Shown here: in pieces, positions 57,446-63,714 of the stretch | Layout: each line of letters begins with the position of its first letter | Numbering within the stretch: position 1 is the stretch's first letter | Assembly (NCBI RefSeq): GCF_000014145.1 | Contig: NC_008255.1 | Location: forward strand, 1-64,000 | DNA from: Cytophaga hutchinsonii ATCC 33406 | GTDB lineage: Bacteria > Bacteroidota > Bacteroidia > Cytophagales > Cytophagaceae | Length of the DNA stretch: 64,000 nucleotides | Direction: 5' to 3' | The notes under the pieces: generated by a model | Told to the model about the DNA's origin: nothing | Seen by the model: only the letters and a program-made list of their open reading frames with translations | Databases searched by the model: none | Made by a program: the position numbers and the translations under genes

Positions 57446-57958
57446 ATGTTTATGCACAGAATTACTTTAGTTCTTTTATTAATGCTTCTTACTTTTTCAT
57501 GTAAAAAGAAAGAAGATCCACAGCCTTCAACACCAAGTGGAACTGGAGGCACAGGTGGTACAACAACAACCAAAACAATTCAATTTTACCAGGCTTATAT
57601 TCCAAGTGGAACAAATGGAAAAGTTAATTACTTCTTCTTTGCAAAAGATCCAGATGCGTTGGTTGCACATGGTACTTTGAACGGGTCTGTTCGACCTTCA
57701 AATTCAACTTCAGCTTGCTATGATCCTGCTTCTTATACTGTAATGAGTAATTTGATATATGGTAGCCGATATCACTACCAGATTAAAAGTGGTAATGCAG
57801 CATCATCTACAGTAATAATTGATGGCTACTTCACCATATCAGCAGCTGGTACTGTAACATTAGAACAAGTGCAACCAACAAGTGGGCCACGTATGGTATA
57901 TGAGGAATGCGGTGCAACAAAAGGATCTTTTACAGTCTATTGTCAGTATAAAAACTAA
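57446..57958 (+). CDS. Small exported lipoprotein of unknown function
   Basis: The 170-residue frame has a lipoprotein signal ending in lipobox TFSC (Cys about 19; ATG at 57452, MHRITLVLLLML, may be the true start) and a Ser/Gly/Thr linker (PSTPSGTGGTGGTTTT). The mature part is beta-rich with two conserved-looking cysteines late on (SACYDPA, EECGATKG). No family is recognised. It carries a terminator 13 bases after the stop. Cargo on a mobile element, perhaps surface exclusion, is speculative. Confidence 0.65.
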   Translation: MFMHRITLVLLLMLLTFSCKKKEDPQPSTPSGTGGTGGTTTTKTIQFYQAYIPSGTNGKVNYFFFAKDPDALVAHGTLNGSVRPSNSTSACYDPASYTVMSNLIYGSRYHYQIKSGNAASSTVIIDGYFTISAAGTVTLEQVQPTSGPRMVYEECGATKGSFTVYCQYKN

Positions 57959-57970
57959 TAAACTAATTAG

Positions 57971-57996
57971 AAAGGCGATCTACGGATCGCCTTTTT
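57971..57996 (+). terminator. Intrinsic terminator after the lipoprotein gene
   Basis: A 10-bp stem (AAAGGCGATC, loop TACG, GATCGCCTTT) is followed by TT and more T-rich sequence. Confidence 0.8.
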
Positions 57997-58074
57997 GTTT
58001 TGATAATAAAACACATAAACATTTATTGAAATTATACTTTTACAATGAACCTGCTTTATTGAAATAAAAGACCT

Positions 58075-58476
58075 ATGAAATTTATCATTAAATTAATACT
58101 GATAGTAAGCTGCCTTGTAATTGCAAATGGATTTGTATGTAATAACAAGCCAACAGGTATGCTTGATTTGATAAAGACTAGGATTGAACTCTACTACGAT
58201 CAGGAAAGAAAAGAATTGCAGATTAAGGTTGAAGGGAAAGAACAAATTGAATTAGTACAGATTTATGCAGGTGAAAAATTACTTGTGGAATTTGACAATC
58301 AGCAAATCCCTCCTTGGGATTCTATTATTCGATTGAAGATGGGTTGTCCTTTACCTTGTAAGTTTTGTTATATCATACAAACAAATGATGGAATGAGGCA
58401 CAATATGAAAAGCAAGAAAACTGATTTGAATGAAAACGGGTCTTTCTGTGAGATTGGATCCCCAAAAAAGAATTAA
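58075..58476 (+). CDS. Small exported protein of unknown function
   Basis: The 133-residue protein has a hydrophobic N-terminal segment (FIIKLILIVSCLVIANGF). The C-residue at about 13 and the following sequence do not form a convincing lipobox, so it is probably cleaved or anchored. The mature part has an acidic-basic beta pattern and a cluster of cysteines (MGCPLPCKFCYI, about 97-108; FCEIG near the end) that may form disulfides or bind metal. No family is recognised. A terminator follows. Confidence 0.6.
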   Translation: MKFIIKLILIVSCLVIANGFVCNNKPTGMLDLIKTRIELYYDQERKELQIKVEGKEQIELVQIYAGEKLLVEFDNQQIPPWDSIIRLKMGCPLPCKFCYIIQTNDGMRHNMKSKKTDLNENGSFCEIGSPKKN

Positions 58477-58479
58477 ACG

Positions 58480-58512
58480 AAACCCAAGACAAAAGCACCT
58501 TGGGTTTTTTAT
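58480..58512. terminator. Intrinsic terminator shared by convergent genes
   Basis: A 9-bp stem (AAACCCAAG with CTTGGGTTT, 10-base loop) is followed by a T-run on the plus strand. The minus-strand gene ends 16 bases away and could use the same hairpin less well. Confidence 0.75.
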
Positions 58513-58527
58513 TCACTATCTCTGGAT

Positions 58528-60120
58528 TCAATATATGCTTATAGCAGATGTTTCTGAAGTATTTCCCGAAAGAGCAACATTTACGCCTTCTTTATTAATT
58601 TCCGAAATGATTGTTGCCTGCACTTCCTTTTGTAAATCCTCTGAAGAAAGAATAGAATCATGTATACTAACAAAAACCTCTTTAGGATATTTTTCTGTTA
58701 AAATACCAAGTACTCTTCTAGTGATTATATCCGTTTCCAGGATCTGCATTCGTTTAGCTAAGGTTGCATGATTTTCTTTTTTTATGTCACAAAGAATTGA
58801 ATATACATTCGGGAATTCGCTTACAAACAGTTGCAGCAGCGGTGTTTTCCTGATCATCCAGCCTCTGGGAATTTTACAGTAGAAGATATAATGGAAGAAA
58901 TCAGTTTTAAATGTTTTTCTCAGATCTTCATTTTTTGGATCAAGGTTCATTTTCAACATCAAGTAATCATAGATCATACCTTCTTCACATAGATTAATAT
59001 AGCTGGAAACATCAGGCGATGAATCAATATCAATTCCTTTATCTCTTAACTCCTGCATCAATACAATAGCAAACAGTAACGGTTGACTATTCTTGATATC
59101 TGATTCTTTCAATAACTTTCCATTTACCATTAATCCTTTTTTGATTTCTTTTCTAAGAGAGCTGATATTGTGGAATATCCTGGTTTCTCTTTCTTTAAAG
59201 AAGTAATCTTGTTGTTCAATTTTCTGGATAGAAAGCATGTCTGATTTAAACTGATTCCAGGTGTATTTTATTTCTTCCTTATCTGTAAGGTCAATCTGAT
59301 AAAGGGAAAGATTCTTTTCAACCTGGGATAAAGCTGTACCCACATAAGAATACAAATAAGAGGAAGTAGAAGAAGATAAGAAATAAGAAGATGATCTAGT
59401 ATATTTATAAACAGAACACTTTTTAAACTCTATATTAGCTGTATCCACATAAGAATATACAGTAGAAGGATAGTAGTAGTTAGAACAATAAGGAGTAGGA
59501 TAATAAATAACTAAAGAAGAAAGATCATCTGAAAGAATATACTCTGGATAAGAGAAATCCCAGCAAGATGTATCTATAAGAGATATGTCGTATGATGATG
59601 CTATTTTGCTCTTACTGGTTAAAACCTGATTTACTATGTCTAATTCCAACTTGAATAATAGATTATATAAATGAGTTAATAGCTTATCTTTAGTAGAATA
59701 GTAATTAAGTCTCATCTTGTTTGAGAACTTTGTATCATCGCTCATGATTTGCCTGAAGATTTCATTTCTATATTTTTCGGTTAGTCTATAACCATAACAT
59801 TTGCCATTGCCTTTATTTTTTCCTGTATGGTGGTGGTAGATTCCGTCACATTCAATGATGCCAAGTTCAGTAGTGAGAATATTAAGTATAGGTTTAACAT
59901 ATCTCTTGCCAAGAATCTTACGGAGCATCTTAGATGACAATGGTATAAATGAATCTTTGCCGAGTGATTTATCCAGGAACCTGGAAACATACAATTCATG
60001 TATAATATACAAGAACTTGTCGATGTGGTGGGAGATCATTTCTTCCCGACCAATAGAAGTAAGTACCATTGGGAAACTGCAAAGGGAAGAGGGGATATAG
60101 AAGTATACCGCTTTTTTCAT
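58528..60120 (-). CDS. Large basic protein, possible replication or partition protein
   Basis: The 530-residue protein is not recognised by motif. Residues about 40-130 look like a winged helix (SSKMLRKILGKRYVKPILNI, TTELGIIECDGIYHH, YGYRLTEKY), and a helical N-to-C layout without catalytic motifs follows. A Ser/Tyr-rich, low-complexity middle (about 195-270) contains repeated YSYVGTA / YSYVDTA. Immediately upstream are two direct and one inverted copy of an 11-bp repeat, the arrangement expected of iterons bound by a Rep protein. The call of replication initiator is inference from this context; a DNA-binding regulator is an alternative. Confidence 0.5.
   Translation of the reverse strand: MKKAVYFYIPSSLCSFPMVLTSIGREEMISHHIDKFLYIIHELYVSRFLDKSLGKDSFIPLSSKMLRKILGKRYVKPILNILTTELGIIECDGIYHHHTGKNKGNGKCYGYRLTEKYRNEIFRQIMSDDTKFSNKMRLNYYSTKDKLLTHLYNLLFKLELDIVNQVLTSKSKIASSYDISLIDTSCWDFSYPEYILSDDLSSLVIYYPTPYCSNYYYPSTVYSYVDTANIEFKKCSVYKYTRSSSYFLSSSTSSYLYSYVGTALSQVEKNLSLYQIDLTDKEEIKYTWNQFKSDMLSIQKIEQQDYFFKERETRIFHNISSLRKEIKKGLMVNGKLLKESDIKNSQPLLFAIVLMQELRDKGIDIDSSPDVSSYINLCEEGMIYDYLMLKMNLDPKNEDLRKTFKTDFFHYIFYCKIPRGWMIRKTPLLQLFVSEFPNVYSILCDIKKENHATLAKRMQILETDIITRRVLGILTEKYPKEVFVSIHDSILSSEDLQKEVQATIISEINKEGVNVALSGNTSETSAISIY
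59327..59354. repeat. Repeat copy A inside the 530-residue gene
   Basis: These 28 bases are identical to 60294-60321 upstream of the gene, and a diverged form stands at 59436-59460. On the gene's strand copy A encodes YSYVGTALS. Confidence 0.75.
59436..59460. repeat. Repeat copy B inside the 530-residue gene
   Basis: A diverged copy of the same element (AGCTGTATCCACATAAGAAT core, one change from copies A and C), encoding YSYVDTA on the minus strand. It is followed by GTAGAAGGA as in copy C. Confidence 0.6.
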
Positions 60121-60122
60121 GT

Positions 60123-60210
60123 CTGTTAATCTTTTAGTTTTTCCTGTTAATCTTAGTTTAGTCTCTTAGAGGAAGCAAGGCAAGATTAACAGATCAGAAT
60201 CCTTGCTTCC
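60123..60210. repeat. Iteron-like repeats and hairpin before the 530-residue gene
   Basis: CTGTTAATCTT occurs at 60123-60133 and 60144-60154 (21 bases apart, two helical turns) and inverted at 60182-60192. The inverted copy lies in the loop of GGAAGCAAGG (60171-60180) and its complement (60201-60210). The first copy is two bases upstream of the minus-strand start codon. This is consistent with a replication origin or an autoregulatory operator. Confidence 0.55.
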
Positions 60211-60293
60211 ATTGTATAAGAGGTATATTAAAAACAATAATGGTTTGCTTTCAAAGAATCAAGGAATCAAAGAAATATTTTTTTTCAATATGT

Positions 60294-60321
60294 GATAAAG
60301 CTGTACCCACATAAGAATACA
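60294..60321. repeat. Repeat copy C upstream of the 530-residue gene
   Basis: Exact copy of 59327-59354, with similarity continuing for about 40 bases (AGTAGAAGAAG pattern). Here it is outside any complete ORF, about 175 bases upstream of the gene start, as if part of the coding region was duplicated. Confidence 0.7.
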
Positions 60322-60431
60322 TAGAGAAAGTAGAAGAAGAGGATAATAAAGTAGAAGGAACTAATATTATAAAAACAAATAGAAATTCAATTGCTGTGTA
60401 AGATTAAGTCCTCTCGAATAAGACCTTCAAA

Positions 60432-60445
60432 TTTCAATATTGAAA
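60432..60445. promoter_or_regulatory. 14-bp perfect palindrome upstream of the resolvase gene
   Basis: TTTCAATATTGAAA lies 80 bases before the resolvase start. It could be a resolvase crossover-type dyad or a regulator site. The remaining 60211-60524 interval shows only the repeat copy C and A/T-rich sequence. Confidence 0.35.
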
Positions 60446-60524
60446 GGGTGTAATTAGAGGAAAGTGTATAAGAATAAGTTTTAACATAAATTTATACTTA
60501 ACGGACACTTAGACTTTATAAAAT

Positions 60525-61148
60525 ATGAAGACAAAAGTAATATGTCTGGTTCGTGTGAGTACACAAGACCAGGATTACCAAAGACAGATTTCTGATTTGA
60601 CAAAATACAGTCAGGCCAGAGATTTTGTAATTGTAGATTTTATCTCTGAAAAAGTTTCAGGCACAAAACGAAATGAAGAACGAAACGGGATTCAAGAACT
60701 TTTAAAAAGGGCCAGAAAGAAAGAATTTCAAAAAGTAATTGTTCAGGAGATTTCAAGGTTAGGAAGAAATCCATTTCAGGTTCAACGTGTGATTGAAGAA
60801 TTGGCAGAGCTTTCTATTTCAGTTGTGGTTCAAAACATGAACCTTGAGACTTTGGATGAAGGTGGAAATAGAAACGGATTTATAGATTTGATGCTAAGCA
60901 CAGCAGTTCATTTTAGTTCAATTGAGAGAAGTTGGATTGTAAATCGAATTCGTTCAGGACAAAAGAACAGTAAGAAAAAAATTGGACGTCCATTCAATAC
61001 ATTTGAGAGTAAGGAAGCTGTATTGAAAAAATATGCAGCAGTTGTAAGAGATTTGAAAAGTGGAATCTCAATAAGAAAGGTGGCAAAGTTGAATGATTTA
61101 TCAACTCCAACTATTCAACGAGTAAAAAAGCTGATGCAGGAATTGTAG
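60525..61148 (+). CDS. Small serine recombinase (resolvase/invertase)
   Basis: The 207-residue protein has the catalytic serine S12 in CLVRVSTQDQDYQRQ, the arginine region EISRLGRNPFQVQRV (about 75-89), ERSWIVNRIRSGQ (about 134-146) and a C-terminal HTH (KSGISIRKVAKLNDLSTPTI). Length is that of resolvases and DNA invertases. It may resolve multimers, invert DNA or help the large recombinase as a directionality aid; the sequence alone cannot say. It is followed by a 555-bp spacer. Confidence 0.88.
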   Translation: MKTKVICLVRVSTQDQDYQRQISDLTKYSQARDFVIVDFISEKVSGTKRNEERNGIQELLKRARKKEFQKVIVQEISRLGRNPFQVQRVIEELAELSISVVVQNMNLETLDEGGNRNGFIDLMLSTAVHFSSIERSWIVNRIRSGQKNSKKKIGRPFNTFESKEAVLKKYAAVVRDLKSGISIRKVAKLNDLSTPTIQRVKKLMQEL

Positions 61149-61703
61149 TAGTGTTGAGGGGTACAAGGTAGAGAAGTTTTTGTTCATTATCTGTCACACG
61201 AAAAAATGCACCGAATGTGTAATGCAGATATAATTGAATTTGACTTCTCATGTCTCTTATGAAAATAATAATTGAAATAAAGAATTGACAAATTATAGAT
61301 TTGCAACTTTGAAATGAGTTATTCGTTTATAACTAAAACAGCATGACTAATACGAAGACTTTGAAGTATAGGTTACATTTAGTTTACTGAATAAATAAAA
61401 ATGAATAAATAAAAATAAAATAAAAAAAACCAGTCAGACGAATCCAACTGGTGAGTGATGAAAAAGAAATTTCGACCCTTCTTTTTTATTGGTAATACTA
61501 AAATAGAACAATAAGGTTTCATAATCAAGAAACTTTTTCTATTTGTTCCCGCCCAATAGATCTCATCCACTCATCTAGGTAAATCAGGCTACAACAGGAA
61601 GTATAAAATTCCTGAACAGAAAAACTATGTCTTTTCTTCATTAGAAAATAAAGAAGAAAAGCAGAGATGGAAGAATATTGTCTAATAATCTATTTGTGAT
61701 ATC
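61149..61703. other. Non-coding spacer with a promoter-like site and minus-strand hairpin
   Basis: No convincing gene is visible in these 555 bp. ATTG (61271-61274) and TAGATTTG (61296-61303), 21 bases apart, resemble a plus-strand promoter. A 6-bp stem with A-run at 61422-61452 would act as a weak terminator on the minus strand, although no minus-strand gene can be supported. CAGGAA...TTCCTG forms a short dyad near 61599-61618. The segment 61380-61430 is a low-complexity ATAAATAAAA stretch. Confidence 0.4.
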
Positions 61704-61841
61704 ATGGTAACAGTAAGTATGTGTAGGAAGAAATTGAAAGGAGATAAGAACTTTTCTGATGAACAGGTTTTGCAACTAATATCTTTTTTATATCATCTAG
61801 CTCAATTGGAGTTGGATGAATTTTATTTCAAGAGTCACTAA
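61704..61841 (+). CDS. Small 45-residue protein upstream of the integrase
   Basis: ATG 61704 to TAA 61839-61841 encodes 45 residues, with FSDEQVLQLISFLYHLAQLE as an amphipathic helix pair and a basic start (CRKKLKGDK). It overlaps the longer frame of the integrase gene and ends 13 bases before the chosen integrase ATG, so they may be co-translated. Small helical proteins of this pattern are, as I recall, common beside recombinases in Bacteroidota elements; function unknown, perhaps a directionality or regulatory factor. Confidence 0.6.
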   Translation: MVTVSMCRKKLKGDKNFSDEQVLQLISFLYHLAQLELDEFYFKSH

Positions 61842-61854
61842 AAAAAACACATAT

Positions 61855-63396
61855 ATGAAAAAAGCGGTAATTTATTCTCGGGTATCAACTGATGAGCAGG
61901 CACAATTAGGTTACAGTCTAAGGGATCAGGAACGATGTTTAAGATTATTTTGTGAGAAAAATGACTTAGAAGTTGTGCATCATTATCAAGACGATCATAG
62001 TGCAAAGGATTTTAATAGACCACAGTTTCAGCAATTCTTAAGAGATGTAAAAAGTAAAAGAATCAAGGTTGACTATTTTGTTTGCCTGAAACAGGATCGG
62101 TTTTCAAGAGATACAAGATTAGCATTGAATTCAGTTCATGATCTAGAGAAACTTGGTGTGACAGTTAAATATGTAGAAAATAATTTAGACCTTTCAATTG
62201 CAGAAAACATTATACCTTACTTGCTAAATTTTGGAATAGCTGAATTGGAGAATAAAAGGTTAAGCGAAAGAACAAAGAAGGGTATGCGCCAAGCTAAACG
62301 TGAAGGGCGTTGGGTTGGTACACCCCCAAGAGGTTACAAATCTATACCCGATTCTACAGGAAAAAAAATATTGACACCGAATCAATATTCAACGTTAATT
62401 ATAGAAGCATTTACAGAGTTTGCTCAAGGGAATCATTCTACAGAATCATTAAGGAAGGTCTTATATGCACGTGGTCTAAAAGTATCAGAGAATCAATTTC
62501 CAAATATCCTTAAAAATCCTATTTATTGTGGGAAGATAAGAATCGATGAGTGGAAAGAAGAGAAAGAAGAAATTGTCATCGGAATTCATGAGCCTTTGAT
62601 AAGTGTGGAGCTATTCGAAAAAGTACAGCGTATATTAAACGGAACTTCTACACCTAACAAACCTCATAAAAAACTTGATCCTGAACTTCCATTGCGGCCC
62701 TTTTTAAAATGCAGTTGTGGCAGTAATTTGACAGGGAGTAGGTCAAGGAGTAGAAATGGCAATTATCATTATTACTACCACTGCCAAAATGGTTGTTCTG
62801 TAAGATTTCCTGCTAAGGTTGCAAATAAAAAATTCGAAACGTTTCTTTCAATGTTTTCTTTTTCTGAAGATGTTATTCTTTTGTATAAAGAAGTATTAAA
62901 AGACGAATTCTCAAAACAAGTAAAAGAAAGGTTGGAATTGAGTGCAGCTGATGCGGCACTCAAATTAAAAACCCAAAATCTTCTTGATAATGCAGATGAA
63001 AAATATATCGCGAATGAGCTTGATAATACCACTTATCAAAGAGTAAAAGAAAAGTATCAGAAAATACTGGATACAATTACAAATAAAGAGCTCGATTCTA
63101 AAGTTGTTAAGTCTGAATTTGAAAAATATTTAAAAGGAGTAACCCTCTTGGATTCATTAGATGTTAAGTATAAAGAAGGAACGATAGAGTTTAAAAACGC
63201 TCTTCTTGGTTCGATATTCATGGGCAAATTAGAATTTTCCGAAAACGAGTATCGAACCACTCAAATTAATAGTGTTGTCGAAAATTTGCTTTTGAATTTC
63301 AATGAATTAGCAAGCTATAAAAAAGAAAAAGCCACTACGAATAGTGGCTTTTTACAGCAGGCTCCCCCTCTTGGGCTCGAACCAAGGACCCCATGA
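61855..63396 (+). CDS. Large serine recombinase (site-specific integrase)
   Basis: From ATG 61855 (MKKAVIYSRVSTDEQAQLGY) the protein has 513 residues: a resolvase catalytic domain with nucleophile S11 and QDRFSRDTRLAL, a recombinase domain (KRLSERTKKGMRQAKREGRW, RGYKSI), a zinc ribbon (LKCSCGSNL ... YHCQNGCSVRF) and a coiled coil. ATG 61816 is an earlier but less likely start. The last 12 codons read through the right att repeat and the antisense of tRNA-Asn, ending at TGA 63394-63396. A terminator hairpin lies inside the frame before that stop. It probably inserted the element. Confidence 0.9.
   Translation: MKKAVIYSRVSTDEQAQLGYSLRDQERCLRLFCEKNDLEVVHHYQDDHSAKDFNRPQFQQFLRDVKSKRIKVDYFVCLKQDRFSRDTRLALNSVHDLEKLGVTVKYVENNLDLSIAENIIPYLLNFGIAELENKRLSERTKKGMRQAKREGRWVGTPPRGYKSIPDSTGKKILTPNQYSTLIIEAFTEFAQGNHSTESLRKVLYARGLKVSENQFPNILKNPIYCGKIRIDEWKEEKEEIVIGIHEPLISVELFEKVQRILNGTSTPNKPHKKLDPELPLRPFLKCSCGSNLTGSRSRSRNGNYHYYYHCQNGCSVRFPAKVANKKFETFLSMFSFSEDVILLYKEVLKDEFSKQVKERLELSAADAALKLKTQNLLDNADEKYIANELDNTTYQRVKEKYQKILDTITNKELDSKVVKSEFEKYLKGVTLLDSLDVKYKEGTIEFKNALLGSIFMGKLEFSENEYRTTQINSVVENLLLNFNELASYKKEKATTNSGFLQQAPPLGLEPRTP
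63326..63353 (+). terminator. Intrinsic terminator inside the integrase frame
   Basis: A stem of 12 bp (AAAAAGCCACTA, loop CGAA, TAGTGGCTTTTT) has A and T flanks, so it can act in both directions. It stands eight bases before attR, inside the integrase reading frame, and replaces the original terminator that stayed at the left end (41836-41867) for tRNA-Asn. Confidence 0.75.
63361..63372. repeat. attR: right copy of the 12-bp tRNA-end repeat
   Basis: GCTCCCCCTCTT is identical to the left copy at 41868-41879. Bases 63362-63372 are the 3' end of the intact tRNA-Asn gene, so integration keeps the tRNA functional. Confidence 0.8.
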
Positions 63397-63435
63397 TTAA
63401 CAGTCATGTGCTCTAACCAGCTGAGCTAAGGAGGA
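63362..63435 (-). tRNA. tRNA-Asn (GTT anticodon)
   Basis: The 74-base gene folds into a standard cloverleaf: acceptor TCCTCCT with AGGGGGA, D-stem GCTC/GAGC, anticodon stem CATGA/TCATG with loop CTGTTAA (anticodon GTT), T-stem CTTGG/CCAAG with loop TTCGAGC, discriminator G. CCA is not encoded. Upstream on the minus strand a TAATATTG box, one base off the -7 consensus, with GTTG about 22 bases before it, may be the promoter. The 3' end is the integration site of the element. Confidence 0.95.
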
Positions 63436-63714
63436 GTGTCTCCGAATTGGGAATGCAATATTAAGCGTTTGTTTTGTATTATGCAACTCTCATTCTGAAA
63501 TTTTTTACATCTTATTCATACTGAGTGAAATTAAATTATAAATAGCTTTAATATGCGCTTATATACATGAAAAACTCAGGTGCAGGCATGATATGCACAT
63601 ATAATTTCGCTGAAAAATAAAAGGGGAACTAAATGCGTTTAAAATAAGTAATAAAGAGGATTTTCCTCTTACAATGTATTAATTTAGCACACGTAAAATA
63701 ATTGTATTACAACT

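Larger units (their letters stand above)
41868..63372. mobile_element. Integrative element in the 3' end of tRNA-Asn
   Basis: The 12-bp sequence GCTCCCCCTCTT occurs at 41868-41879 and at 63361-63372. The right copy is the 3' end of an intact tRNA-Asn gene, the left copy an orphan repeat with chromosomal genes beyond it. Between lie 21.5 kb that are more A/T-rich, hold a large and a small serine recombinase, a possible replication gene with iteron-like repeats, regulators and a defence gene cluster. The large recombinase sits at the right boundary and reads into the tRNA, the usual place for the enzyme that made the insertion. No conjugation genes are seen. Confidence 0.85.

Noticed and set aside
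58430-58771. 113-codon plus-strand frame overlapping the terminator and the 530-residue gene end
   Set aside because: It runs through a terminator hairpin and mirrors the minus-strand gene.
59330-60330. CRISPR array from the repeated 28-bp sequence
   Set aside because: Only three copies, unevenly spaced, two of them within a coding gene; no cas genes.
61379-61570. 63-codon minus-strand frame ending in a Phe/Tyr-rich tail
   Set aside because: The tail is the translation of a low-complexity A/T tract; no motif or clear start. Kept only as a note in the spacer description.
41868-63372. Classification as an integrative conjugative element or prophage
   Set aside because: No relaxase, type IV secretion, capsid, portal or terminase genes are recognisable.
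63361-63396. GLEPRTP-type C-terminus as a true conserved protein domain
   Set aside because: This string is the antisense translation of tRNA T-arm sequence and appears wherever a frame runs into a tRNA gene.
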